A DNA stretch of 64,000 bases from Arundinibacter roseus (GTDB taxonomy: Bacteria > Bacteroidota > Bacteroidia > Cytophagales > Spirosomataceae). A program made the position numbers and the translations under genes. Positions 53,674 to 63,221 of the stretch are shown here, one piece after another (the stretch's first letter is position 1; each line of letters begins with the position of its first letter). Where the stretch lies: contig NZ_SMJU01000002.1 of assembly GCF_004348825.1 (NCBI RefSeq), positions 62,001 to 126,000 on the forward strand, in the 5' to 3' direction. Under the pieces are notes generated by a model that did not search any database, was not told the DNA's origin, and saw nothing but the letters and a program-made list of their open reading frames with translations.

Positions 53674-54777
53674 TCAGCTGCATCCCCTTCCACTGATGAC
53701 GATTTGCCCATCCACAATTTCGTAGCTTGATGCAATCGTCCTACACAGTACGTCCAGCTTTTCATAGAGTGTTTCGGTTGAAAAAGTGGCGGTTATTTTA
53801 CAGGAGCGCAGATTTTGCTCATCAAACACGATGGCAATGCCGTAGTTTTTTTCAAATTCGTGCAGCAGCACCGGCAGTGGTACTTCGTCGTAGCGCTGTT
53901 CCATCAGGGGAGCCTGCGTGTCGAGTAAAACCGGATTGGCCACGAGGGTTTTGGATAATGTTTGTTGCTTTTTCTCAAAAATTGCCGCCTGATTGGCCGT
54001 CAAAATTACCCCGGCGACTTCCTTATTTTCGGGCTTTCGGTTGGGATCTACGCGATAAACCGACACCTTGCCGGAAAGTACCTGTACCGTCATTTTTTTG
54101 TCCTGCTCGTAGGCGCTCACTACAAATCGCGTACCCAGTACTTTGGTTACCATTTCGCCGGTTTGTACCATAAACGGTCGCTGTTGGCGATTGACCGAAA
54201 AAATGGCCTCACCCGACAAATACACCTGCCGAAAATTGCCTGTAAACTGAGAAGGATACCTCAAATTACTCTTTGGCAACAGCATGACCTCCGTTCCGTC
54301 GCTTAGCCGCAGCCGCAGCGGTTGCTGCGTCGGATTGTGGGTTTCTACCAGCCGATTGTTCAGTGATGTGGCAGGAAAATGACCCGAAAAGTCGGATGTT
54401 TGGCGAGGCGACAACCCCCAATACAAGCCTGCGGCAAGTGCAAGCATCGCGGCAAGTCCGGTCAGGTAGCGCACAAGCGGGCGACTGTTGCTGCTGTTGC
54501 TGTCATCCTCCGGTGATTCTTCGGTAGTAAATTCACTCGTTGCCCGGCTCAGAAAAGTTTCCACTTCCTGACGAATCTCGCGGACGCTCAGCGGCTCTTC
54601 GGCTACGTGTGCCGCCCGAATGAGCTGCTCGGCCCGCTCAAATTCTTCTTTTCGTTCAGGATATTTTTCAAGAAAATTAAGCCAGAAAGTCTCGTGAGAC
54701 GCCTGCCCCTGCACCCAGGCACGAAAATCTTCGTTCTGCACAAAGTCTTCTATGGTGTAGTCTTCGTAATTTCTCAT
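53674..54777 (-). CDS. FecR-family anti-sigma factor (PUL2)
   Basis: A 367-residue protein: a cytoplasmic N-terminal region to about 115, one membrane helix (LTGLAAMLALAAGLYWGL, about 110-127), a FecR domain (LRLSDGTEVMLLPKSNLRYP, YLSGEAIFSV, VLGTRFVVSAY) and a C-terminal STN-like end (YEKLDVLCRTIASSYEIVDG). The end closely resembles that of the PUL3 FecR and differs from PUL1, so PUL2 and PUL3 regulators are nearer relatives. It lies 65 bases after its sigma gene. Confidence 0.94.
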   Translation of the reverse strand: MRNYEDYTIEDFVQNEDFRAWVQGQASHETFWLNFLEKYPERKEEFERAEQLIRAAHVAEEPLSVREIRQEVETFLSRATSEFTTEESPEDDSNSSNSRPLVRYLTGLAAMLALAAGLYWGLSPRQTSDFSGHFPATSLNNRLVETHNPTQQPLRLRLSDGTEVMLLPKSNLRYPSQFTGNFRQVYLSGEAIFSVNRQQRPFMVQTGEMVTKVLGTRFVVSAYEQDKKMTVQVLSGKVSVYRVDPNRKPENKEVAGVILTANQAAIFEKKQQTLSKTLVANPVLLDTQAPLMEQRYDEVPLPVLLHEFEKNYGIAIVFDEQNLRSCKITATFSTETLYEKLDVLCRTIASSYEIVDGQIVISGRGCS

Positions 54778-54842
54778 GGGTTGTGTTTCTTTCTTAGTTT
54801 ACCTGCCAGTATGATCCATTTCCGGCTTTTTTATACCCCATT

Positions 54843-55430
54843 TTACCAACTATAAAAAAAATATAAAAGACTCACAAGCCACTGTTTGCGCAGACTTTGC
54901 AGCGATTTTTGCATCAAATTATAGACCGATTGTCGGCCAAGATTCATCACCTCGGCGATTTGTTCAAAGCTTAGATTTTGATAGAACCGAAGGTAAATCA
55001 GTTCTTTTTGGCGAGCCGGAAGCTGATTCATGCCCTGTTCGAGTTTTCGCAACTGATAGACTTCATGCTCTTCGTCGATGAGGCGGAGGTCGGACGAGAA
55101 CTCTACCGAAAAGCAGTAGTCTTCGGATAGGTCATGATTGAAGAAATGGCTTTGCTGTGTTTTTTCGCGCAGGATTTTATTTTTCAAAATTACCAGCAAA
55201 TAGGAGCGCACATTTTCAACGGGCCGAATGGTATCCTGAATTTTCCAGAGCGTCAAAAATGTTTCCTGAATACAATCTTTCACAAATTCCCGGTCGGAAT
55301 GCAGCCGCATGCCCCAGTGAAATAAATCAGGATAAAACGCCTGCATGAGACTTGCCAGAGCGTAAATGTCTCCGTTGCGATATTCCTGCCATAACTTTTG
55401 TGTTTCCTCCGTTGACAGTCTTTTGGGCAT
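54843..55430 (-). CDS. ECF RNA polymerase sigma-70 factor (PUL2)
   Basis: A 195-residue protein with region 2 (FVKDCIQETFLTLWKIQDTI, VRSYLLVILKNKILRE) and region 4 HTH (LSFEQIAEVMNLGRQSVYNLMQKSLQSL, read in parts near 152-180). The C-terminus ends in an aromatic tail (LLYFFYSW). It opens PUL2 and should respond to FecR2. The terminator of the PUL3 lyase gene lies just upstream. Confidence 0.93.
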   Translation of the reverse strand: MPKRLSTEETQKLWQEYRNGDIYALASLMQAFYPDLFHWGMRLHSDREFVKDCIQETFLTLWKIQDTIRPVENVRSYLLVILKNKILREKTQQSHFFNHDLSEDYCFSVEFSSDLRLIDEEHEVYQLRKLEQGMNQLPARQKELIYLRFYQNLSFEQIAEVMNLGRQSVYNLMQKSLQSLRKQWLVSLLYFFYSW

Positions 55431-55528
55431 ACCGTTTCAATTCTGTGTATAGGTATGAGAGGGATTTTTTGGAAACTTAACCCATGGATTTAAAAATTTT
55501 TTCATAAAAAATAGAAATATAAAATGAA

Positions 55529-55567
55529 ATCGGCCCGAATCACAGGGCTGAGTCGGGCCGATCTTTT
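55529..55567 (-). terminator. Terminator of the heparinase-like lyase gene
   Basis: The perfect stem ATCGGCCCGA / TCGGGCCGAT has a 14-base loop. CTTTTT follows on the plus strand and TTTCATTTT on the minus. It lies about 30 bases after the lyase stop. Confidence 0.8.
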
Positions 55568-55591
55568 TAAATGAGAATGATTTTCAGGCAA

Positions 55592-57523
55592 CTACATGCC
55601 TGCAATCGTGAAGGAAACTTTGTCTTTTGCTTTCAAAGTTTTGCTCGTCAGGATGATCCGCTGCACGGGGTGGCTGTCCCATTTGGTTTTGAAACTTCGG
55701 TATTCCATGCCTTCGGTAGAAGGGAAATCGCTGCTCGCCGTCCATTTTTTAGGATCATAGCGCAGCGCAAATACCTGCTTGCCAGGCGTAGTGATGCGCA
55801 CGAGTCCGGGGTTGGACACATCCACTTCGCTGATGGTCATAAAAATCTGCTGCAACGATTGGGGCGCCTGCGTGAGGCTATATTCATCGGAAATTTCAAC
55901 TTGATTTTTTGCACGGTTCAACGTTACCGTTCGGTTCCAGGTGCTTAGTCCGGCCTCGGGCGGGTACGCTTTTGCAATGTTCATGCGCAGCGAAGCCGCC
56001 TGATTGGTGATGCTGCTACGTACATCGGTGGCTTCAAAAGTGCGGCCTGCTTTTTGACCTATACCGTTGATAATGGGTAAATTATGATAGTTTGACTGCG
56101 TAAACCAGAGCTCGTAACGCTTCGCCGAAAACGTGCGGGCGGTGTAGTTGCCCCGACCGGCGTCAATAATGACCGGCTCGCCTTTGGAGTACAGCAAAAA
56201 ATCGCCCACATCGTTATGGTTATGGCTTTCGGCATTATGTCCGCCATGCGTGGCCAGAAACAAATCCGTGTCCACATCGCGGGCGGTCAGCACCTGAATA
56301 TCCGCCAGCCACGCATCCGGCACTTTGTCGTATGCAGGTAGCGGTGCACCAATTTTGCTGGCAGTCAGCAGATTTTCGATGGATCTGAATCGGTGAAAAC
56401 CCGTGACGGCAGTCGCCCGTTCGGGAAACTTTCCGACGGCCCATTTGGCCATTGTCACCATCCGCTCGTCGCCAAGGGCTTTGCCAAAGCGATAGAGCAA
56501 CAGGCCATCCGGAATAAGTTTTGGGTCGGCGTCGGCGAAGTTTACGAAGTAATTTCCATCAATATGTACTTTGTAAAAATACGCGCCCATGTTCTGAATG
56601 AGCGGGTGGTCGTAAATTGCAATCTTGTTTTTGGTAGCCGCACTGAGTAATTCCAGGCAGTCGAACACACTTGCCCCGGCGGCGGTCCAGTAGCTTGGGC
56701 CTTCGTCGCAGCCGCCGTCATCGCCCAGGCTGTTGAGGTAGCGATCCATATTTACCATTGATGTATGAATCATCATCGCGCGGCGGTTGGCGTCTTTTTC
56801 CAGTAGAAGCGTAGCCGACATCCAGTTCGACATAATCCACGGATTCCAGTTGTTGACTGGGTTTTTCTGACTGTTCCAGCCGTAGTCATCCCCATGCGTG
56901 AGCATCGGGGTAAACAGCCGTTGATTGGTTTCGTGGTAGATTCGTTTGCGAATCAGCGGGTTGATTTTATCCAGTTTTGCGCCCATAAAATAATCGGCCA
57001 AACCCAGCACCGCGGCGGTTTCGGCAGCAAACAGATCGACCCGGTGGTTTTGGACATCGGGCAGGCCCGTACCCGAAATATGCGCCGGTACGCCCCAAAA
57101 GCTTTCTTCACAAATGGACCAGATTCCGTTGAGAATTGCTTCTGTAAAACGCCCTTTGTCTTCCATACTTTCGGCAAGGAGCAGTTCCATCAGAGTATTT
57201 CGTTTGTCAAAAGAAATACCGCTGTGGCGCTCGCGGTCGCCGGAACGAACGTAATCCAGCGAAACCGACGCCGAAATAGGTTCAAAAACATAGCTCAGGC
57301 GTTGCTCTCCGGTCTGAATAATTTTTTTAATAATTGAATCCGGCACTGCCGCACGCCATTCTGCTGCCGTAGCAGGGTAGGGCTTGTAGTCTTCCCGGGC
57401 CGTGAGTGATTGCTTAACCTGATCCAGCGAATATTTCTGAGCCAGGATGTTGCGCGGGGTGATTTGGGCCTGTGCAAAAGAGCCAAACAGGATCAGCAGG
57501 AGTAGAATTGAATACTTTTTCAT
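55592..57523 (-). CDS. Heparinase II/III-family polysaccharide lyase (PUL3)
   Basis: A 643-residue exported protein (signal peptide 1-19, ending FAQAQ). An (alpha/alpha) toroid domain occupies about 60-370 and includes HGDDYGWNSQKNPVNNWNPW and DDGGCDEGPSYW. A beta-sandwich follows with the heparinase II/III signature HGGHNAESHNHNDVGDF near residues 428-444 and VIIDAGRGNYT. Enzymes of this group cleave uronic-acid polysaccharides (heparan-, alginate- or exopolysaccharide-type) by beta-elimination. Family number and substrate cannot be fixed by eye. It follows susD3 but is separated from it by a strong terminator, so it may have its own promoter. Confidence 0.88.
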   Translation of the reverse strand: MKKYSILLLLILFGSFAQAQITPRNILAQKYSLDQVKQSLTAREDYKPYPATAAEWRAAVPDSIIKKIIQTGEQRLSYVFEPISASVSLDYVRSGDRERHSGISFDKRNTLMELLLAESMEDKGRFTEAILNGIWSICEESFWGVPAHISGTGLPDVQNHRVDLFAAETAAVLGLADYFMGAKLDKINPLIRKRIYHETNQRLFTPMLTHGDDYGWNSQKNPVNNWNPWIMSNWMSATLLLEKDANRRAMMIHTSMVNMDRYLNSLGDDGGCDEGPSYWTAAGASVFDCLELLSAATKNKIAIYDHPLIQNMGAYFYKVHIDGNYFVNFADADPKLIPDGLLLYRFGKALGDERMVTMAKWAVGKFPERATAVTGFHRFRSIENLLTASKIGAPLPAYDKVPDAWLADIQVLTARDVDTDLFLATHGGHNAESHNHNDVGDFLLYSKGEPVIIDAGRGNYTARTFSAKRYELWFTQSNYHNLPIINGIGQKAGRTFEATDVRSSITNQAASLRMNIAKAYPPEAGLSTWNRTVTLNRAKNQVEISDEYSLTQAPQSLQQIFMTISEVDVSNPGLVRITTPGKQVFALRYDPKKWTASSDFPSTEGMEYRSFKTKWDSHPVQRIILTSKTLKAKDKVSFTIAGM

Positions 57524-57639
57524 TAAAAATCAGGGGTTAGGAAAAGGAGTTTTTATTGAAAATGACGAACTGAAATTCTGGATTAAGAGGCTTATAATTC
57601 CAGTAAAATATCAGTTACATTAGAAAGTAATTTCACTAA

Positions 57640-57683
57640 AAAAGCTACCCAAAAATCCAGAACACTGGTTTTGAGTAGCTTTT
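57640..57683 (-). terminator. Terminator directly after susD3
   Basis: The arms AAAAGCTAC / GTAGCTTTT have an inner CCAG/CTGG stem; on the minus strand TTTTTTAGTG follows. It lies 18 bases after the susD3 stop. Confidence 0.8.
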
Positions 57684-57700
57684 ATTAAATCAGGAAAGTG

Positions 57701-59485
57701 CTATTCCCAGCCGGGGTTTTGTTTGATGGCTGGATTTTGCGCCAAAGGACCGAGCGGAATGGGCCACAGGTAATGCTTTGCTTCGTCGAATACAGGATTA
57801 TCCCAGTCTGTGCCTTTGTATACGTCGATATACTCCTTACCTGAGACAGGGTCGATAGAAGATTGCATGGTTGTTGGGCTAAACCGGGCCTTGTTGGCCT
57901 CACTCCACCGCATGCCGTAATCTTTCTTCACCAGCTTTTTACCCATTTTCCAGCGTTGCAGGTCCTGATAGCGTAGTCCTTCGACGGCCATCTCGATCCG
58001 GCGTTCGCGGCGAATCTCAGCAATGAGCGGTGAAATACCATCTTCTACATAACGGGGATCCACAGGGATATTGCCCAGGATCATGGGAGGCATAGCTACG
58101 CGGTCGCGCAACCTATTGATTGACATATCCAAATCAGCCTGAGAGATGGTTCCCAGTTCGGCCATTGCTTCTGCATAAATCAGCATGCCCTCCGCTAAAC
58201 GCAAAATGACGGCAGGCGATTCACCTTGATTGAAGGCTTTACCAATTAGATCATCTGCGTTATAATTTTTGATAATGTGATAGCCCGTTGACGTTTTTAC
58301 GCCACCTCCTGGAAAACCTTCCAGTCGAGGGTAGGTGCGTCCATCATTCTGGTCAAAACGATACTTTGCGGTTTCAGCAGGATTCAATACGGTTTGACTG
58401 AGACGTGGGTCACGATTTTCAAATACATCTTCCAATTTCTCGTCGCCCTTATATAAAGGTGAAAGTGAAATGGGCAGCCCGTCAGTACATAGGTAATCGT
58501 CTACAAGACTTTTGGTAGCTCCGCCGGAATATTCGCGGAAATAGCTCTGCACGTGGTTGTTCAAAACGCCATTTTTATATCTCCGCCAGGCGATTACCTC
58601 CGGATTTCCCGTCAGATCCAGCGCTCGATGATACGCATTATAGTCATTCTGAGGATCACCGGTTTTGTACAAACGATATGGTCCTTTTTCTATTAATTCT
58701 TTTGAAGCTTTGGCGGCTTCTTCCAGCCACATCTTCGAGTCGCCGATGTTATGATACTTATTAAAAGTACCTTCAAACAGACAGATGCGTGCCTTTACGA
58801 GCAAAGCCGCCCAGCGATTCAAGCGGCCGGGTGCATTGCCATCGCCCCAGTTGGCGGGAAGGTTTTCAGTAGCAAAGGTCAGGTCGGCCAGTACTTTTTG
58901 CATAGCTTCCGCACGAGGGGTGCGGGCGGCAAAAAGCTCTTCGGAGTCGACGTTCAGTTCACGATCTACCCAGGGCACATCGCCGAACTTGGTAACTTTT
59001 TCTCCATAAAACCATCCCCGCATCAATCGGGCTTCGGCAATGTACTTATTCTTGGTTGCCTGCGGAATAGCCGCCTTGTCGTAGTTGGCCAAACCCACGT
59101 TAATGGCCCGCACGAAGTTCCAGCCGCTGTAAGAAAACCACTGCTCGCCGGAGTTTGGCTGATGCTTGCCTGCCCGGACCTGCTGGAAACGATTGTGGCG
59201 GGGATGTCGCGGAGCGAGGTTATCTGTAAATTCATCCTGACTCCAAATGGTGCCAAAGTGACTATTGAAGCCGTCGGCATGCCCATGCAAGATAGGCACA
59301 TTTATATCATCCCGAATGATGTTATACAAGCTATTGTTGTATACGGCCAGGTCATTTTCTGTATTCCAGAAGGTTTCGTTCGTAATTCGATCCAGCGGGT
59401 ATCTTTCCAAAAACTCATCATTGCAGCCGCTTACCAAAAAGGTAATTACCAGTGCGAAACTGAATTTTAATAGGTTCGTTTTCAT
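57701..59485 (-). CDS. SusD/RagB-family outer-membrane lipoprotein (PUL3)
   Basis: A 594-residue protein, longer than the two other SusD proteins here. Lipoprotein signal is LKFSFALVITFLVSGC (Cys21). SusD signatures are FLERYPLDRITNETFWNTEN, EIRRERRIEMAVEGLRYQDL and YLWPIPLGPLAQNPAIKQNPGW. It caps SusC3 (67 bases upstream). The extra length suggests added loops in the binding face (inference). Confidence 0.94.
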   Translation of the reverse strand: MKTNLLKFSFALVITFLVSGCNDEFLERYPLDRITNETFWNTENDLAVYNNSLYNIIRDDINVPILHGHADGFNSHFGTIWSQDEFTDNLAPRHPRHNRFQQVRAGKHQPNSGEQWFSYSGWNFVRAINVGLANYDKAAIPQATKNKYIAEARLMRGWFYGEKVTKFGDVPWVDRELNVDSEELFAARTPRAEAMQKVLADLTFATENLPANWGDGNAPGRLNRWAALLVKARICLFEGTFNKYHNIGDSKMWLEEAAKASKELIEKGPYRLYKTGDPQNDYNAYHRALDLTGNPEVIAWRRYKNGVLNNHVQSYFREYSGGATKSLVDDYLCTDGLPISLSPLYKGDEKLEDVFENRDPRLSQTVLNPAETAKYRFDQNDGRTYPRLEGFPGGGVKTSTGYHIIKNYNADDLIGKAFNQGESPAVILRLAEGMLIYAEAMAELGTISQADLDMSINRLRDRVAMPPMILGNIPVDPRYVEDGISPLIAEIRRERRIEMAVEGLRYQDLQRWKMGKKLVKKDYGMRWSEANKARFSPTTMQSSIDPVSGKEYIDVYKGTDWDNPVFDEAKHYLWPIPLGPLAQNPAIKQNPGWE

Positions 59486-59552
59486 AGAGTATTTTAGTTA
59501 TTTATTGATTCAGTTATCTTCCAATAAAAGTCTGATAGCCAATCATATATAT

Positions 59553-62500
59553 TTAAAATGACACATTAATTCCCACGGTGCCAATCCGCTGCATGGGGTA
59601 CTCAATTACCTGAGTTTGGATGGTTTCAGGGTCCAGTGGTTTACGGATTTTGGAGAACTCAAACAGGTTCATTCCCGCAACAAATACCTGGGCTCTGCTC
59701 ATACCAATTTTACTGAGCAGGCTCGTTGGCAAATCATAGCTCAGGGTGATGTTCTTGGCCCGCAGATAGGCCGCATTTTGTACGTAACGAGATTGCGGCT
59801 GAACATTTTTCTTGTCATTGGTCGAGATGTGGGCTGCCGGGAAATACGCATTAGGATTCTCCGGTGTCCAGGTATCTGTAATATAGTAGCGCTCTACGTG
59901 CCCTGCATTGTAGGGGTAAAACCAGGTCCAGTTGCCATTATCAGGCAGGTAATCAACCTGGCCAATGCCCTGGAAGAAGGCCGTGAGCCGGAAATCCTTG
60001 TAAGACAGGCTTGTGTTGATACCAAAGGTAAACCGTGGAGTTGAATTGCCGATGATTCTCCGATCTCCGGGATCGGCCAACGTGCCAGCACCGGGGGTGA
60101 TTCTGCCATCGCCATTCAGGTCGGCATATTTAATATCTCCGGCCCGCCAGTTGTTCCCCAGTGCCGACTGATTGGCATGATTGGTTACTTCGTCGGCGGT
60201 CTGGAAAATGCCTGCTGTTTCGTATCCCCAAATTTCACCCAATTTCTGGCCTACATAGTAGCGATTGCCGGTGGGCAGCGCTCCTGATGGATTTTCAAAC
60301 TTGGTAATAGTTGCCTGAGCATCAGCCAAAGCCAGCGTGACGTCATAGTTCCAGTCAGCGTTTATTTTATCACGCCAGGTTAGTGAGAGTTCCCAACCTT
60401 TTGTTCGCAAGTCAGCAGCGTTTTCTCTTGGTGCTGATGTGCCCAGAATGTCTGGATACGTAACGTTCATGAGCATGTCCTTGGTGTCACGCGTGTAGAG
60501 GTCAAAGGACATATCCAACCGGCTTCTCAGCATTGTAAGGTCGATTCCAATGTTTTGAGAAGTCACAGATTCCCACGTCAAAGAGGGACTGACGAGGCCG
60601 GCGGCTGAAACAAACGGGATACGCACATCGGCAAACATATAGGGAGATTGCCCGGTGCCCATAGAAGATACATAGGGATAAAAATCGTTTCCAAGGAGTT
60701 GGTTACCCAAAGTTCCATACGATGCCCGAATTTTCAGGTTGTCCAGCCATCCATTGGTTGCTGACATGAATTTTTCATTGCTGATACGCCAGCCTGCCGA
60801 AAAAGAAGGAAAGAAACCAAAACGGCTATCTTTTGGAAAACGGGACGTACCATCGTAGCGGCCGTTGGCTTCAAATAGATACCGATCGTCGTAGTTGTAG
60901 GTTAAGCGATAGAATACACCGCGCAAGGATACATGTGATTTGGCACCACCGGTTTCCTGCACACCTGTGGTGGCATTAATATCGGTAATAAGAGGTGTGA
61001 TCAACTGACGTGCCCGGGCAAATACCTGCCGGTTCAGGCCTTGCTCCTGATTAAATCCAACCATTGCCGAAATAGTGTTCTTACCAATCTTTGGCAGATC
61101 GTACTGCGCGTAGGCATTCAGAACGTAGTATTGATCATACCGATTTTGGTTTGCAATCCAGTCGTCTCCACTAAACCCGTTACTAATTGGATTTGCCGCT
61201 TTCAGGTCATTGGATACAATGTTTATCTTGCTCTGTACATCCTGATACATCTCGTTAAAGATGTTGTAGGAGAAATTTGACACTACCTTAAAACCAGTAA
61301 AAGGTGTGAGCGTGAGCCCCTGAGAAAGCCAAACGTCATTTCGGGTGAAGGTTTCCCGTCCACCATCTTCAAGGTATGGGAAGAAGTTTGTTCCCCCAAA
61401 ATACATCCCGATGTATTGCGCATATTGGTCGCGGTCGCCGGGGGTGTTGTAGTAGGGCAGGTCAGGAAACTGAATGGGCTGAATGGGATTGACCCGGGCA
61501 AGAGAATTGATATTCACATCCCAGTTGTAGAAGTGCGGTTTGTCGCTATTCTGTGAGTTAAAGACAACTCTGTTGTCGAGACTTAACCATTTGTTAACCG
61601 CAAAATCGGCCTTTGCCAGAAAGTTATAACGCTTAAAGGTTTCGTTATTCGTTCGGAGGTAACCGTCCTTGCTGAAACGACCGAGCGAGACCAAAAACTT
61701 TGCCTTATCACTACCACCCGATACAGAAAGATCCTGCTGATTGGTAGGTGCATAATCAGTCATGATTCTGTTCTGATAGTTATTGAAACCATAGTATTGC
61801 AGCGCACCATTGACTACGCCCCACTCATTGGCGGGGATGGGGTTTTCAGAGAATTTCTTCACTGCCTCCACAAACGTAGGATCGTACGAAGGGTTGCCGC
61901 TTGTACGAATGTTGGCTGCATTCCGGGCCTGCACAAACTCGTACGGATCGGTAACAACGTCCATGTTAAAAATGGGCTTAGCCATGGAAAGCTGAGAGCT
62001 GAAATTGACGTTTACTTTACCTGCTTTCCCACTTTTGGTAGTAACGAGTACCACGCCAAAAGCTGCCCGGGCGCCGTACACAGCAGCCGCTGATGCGTCT
62101 TTGAGCACACTGATACTTTCGATGTCATTTGGATTGATCCGGTTAATATCCATCGGTACATTGTCTACCAAAATCAGCGGCGAACCACCATTAATCGATT
62201 GAAAGCCACGGATGTTGAAAGTTGTTGCCTGAGCCGGATCGCCATTACGGATGCCTATGTTCAGGTTAGGAATCACGCCTTGTAGCCCCTCGCCGGCATT
62301 GGCGATTGGTCGATTTTGCAGCCGTTCGGCTCCCGCAACGCCTACCGCACCCGTCAAATTTACTTTTTGCTGAGTACCATAGCCTACAACCACCACCTCA
62401 CTTAGAACCTTATCTTCAATAGTCAGGCTTACATTGACAATGTCCTGACTACCCACTACTATCTCTTTTGATGCATAGCCTACAAAACTAAAAACAAGGG

Positions 62501-63053
62501 TGGTGTTATCATTAGGAACGTCTAATTGAAACTGTCCTTCCGAATTAGAGGTCGTTCCACGGGTGGTTCCTTTAATTACGACACTTACTCCGGGAAGACC
62601 ATCGCCATTTTCGTCACTGACTTTTCCCCGAATCATTCGCTTGGGGTCAGGGGCTGAAAAAACATTGTCCCTATTGGAAGCCTCTGTTTTACTTCTACTA
62701 AGCACAATCACCTGACTGGAAGTAGCCTCAAAGCTAATATTCAAAGGGGTGAGCAATTCGGTAAGCACAGCAGAAAAAGACTTGTTTCGGGCCGAAATTG
62801 AGACCGTGCGATTGGCCTGAATCAATTTGGAACTAAATACAAATTTTACATCTACCTGCTTTTCAAGTTGGGTCAGGACCTTACTGATCTCAACATTCTG
62901 CATTCTCAACGAGATCTTTTGATTGAGAATATTTTGCGCTGCGATTTCGGTTGCGTAGGAACTTCCCAAAACCAAAATCGATAGCATAAACTGAGTGGCT
63001 GTCAGACGCATGATCCTTCGAAAATTTTCAAAGTCGTGTACTTGTTTTTTCAT
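59553..63053 (-). CDS. SusC/RagA-family TonB-dependent transporter with STN domain (PUL3)
   Basis: Start set at ATG 63051-63053 (MKKQVHDFENFRRIMRLTAT), giving 1166 residues; 23 open codons upstream are not signal-like. Order: signal peptide (to about 40), STN domain (about 42-110), carboxypeptidase-like domain (RGKVSDENGDGLPGVSVVIK), TonB box (LSEVVVVGYGTQQK), plug (GEGLQGVIPNLNIGIRNGDP, LILVDNVPMD) and a barrel ending VGINVSF. It probably feeds oligosaccharides for the downstream lyase. A stem-loop lies between it and fecR3. Confidence 0.95.
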   Translation of the reverse strand: MKKQVHDFENFRRIMRLTATQFMLSILVLGSSYATEIAAQNILNQKISLRMQNVEISKVLTQLEKQVDVKFVFSSKLIQANRTVSISARNKSFSAVLTELLTPLNISFEATSSQVIVLSRSKTEASNRDNVFSAPDPKRMIRGKVSDENGDGLPGVSVVIKGTTRGTTSNSEGQFQLDVPNDNTTLVFSFVGYASKEIVVGSQDIVNVSLTIEDKVLSEVVVVGYGTQQKVNLTGAVGVAGAERLQNRPIANAGEGLQGVIPNLNIGIRNGDPAQATTFNIRGFQSINGGSPLILVDNVPMDINRINPNDIESISVLKDASAAAVYGARAAFGVVLVTTKSGKAGKVNVNFSSQLSMAKPIFNMDVVTDPYEFVQARNAANIRTSGNPSYDPTFVEAVKKFSENPIPANEWGVVNGALQYYGFNNYQNRIMTDYAPTNQQDLSVSGGSDKAKFLVSLGRFSKDGYLRTNNETFKRYNFLAKADFAVNKWLSLDNRVVFNSQNSDKPHFYNWDVNINSLARVNPIQPIQFPDLPYYNTPGDRDQYAQYIGMYFGGTNFFPYLEDGGRETFTRNDVWLSQGLTLTPFTGFKVVSNFSYNIFNEMYQDVQSKINIVSNDLKAANPISNGFSGDDWIANQNRYDQYYVLNAYAQYDLPKIGKNTISAMVGFNQEQGLNRQVFARARQLITPLITDINATTGVQETGGAKSHVSLRGVFYRLTYNYDDRYLFEANGRYDGTSRFPKDSRFGFFPSFSAGWRISNEKFMSATNGWLDNLKIRASYGTLGNQLLGNDFYPYVSSMGTGQSPYMFADVRIPFVSAAGLVSPSLTWESVTSQNIGIDLTMLRSRLDMSFDLYTRDTKDMLMNVTYPDILGTSAPRENAADLRTKGWELSLTWRDKINADWNYDVTLALADAQATITKFENPSGALPTGNRYYVGQKLGEIWGYETAGIFQTADEVTNHANQSALGNNWRAGDIKYADLNGDGRITPGAGTLADPGDRRIIGNSTPRFTFGINTSLSYKDFRLTAFFQGIGQVDYLPDNGNWTWFYPYNAGHVERYYITDTWTPENPNAYFPAAHISTNDKKNVQPQSRYVQNAAYLRAKNITLSYDLPTSLLSKIGMSRAQVFVAGMNLFEFSKIRKPLDPETIQTQVIEYPMQRIGTVGINVSF

Positions 63054-63141
63054 AATTTTGATCGTTTTGTTAAGAGTTAGAAATGCTGGCAAAACATCCC
63101 TTTCTGATGCTGGTATAGGCACCGGGAAGTTTCGTTTTTAG

Positions 63142-63175
63142 GAGTCGGTAATGCGGGAACATTACCGGCTCTTTT
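63142..63175. other. Stem-loop in the fecR3-susC3 gap
   Basis: The arms GAGTCGGTAATG (63142-63153) and CATTACCGGCTC (63160-63171) pair with one wobble and are followed by TTTTTG on the plus strand. Position and polarity match the 53500 element: the T-run faces fecR, opposite to the genes. Confidence 0.5.
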
Positions 63176-63221
63176 TGTTTTTTACTACCTGTTCAAGTTA
63201 AGTTTTAGATGAAACATTAAA

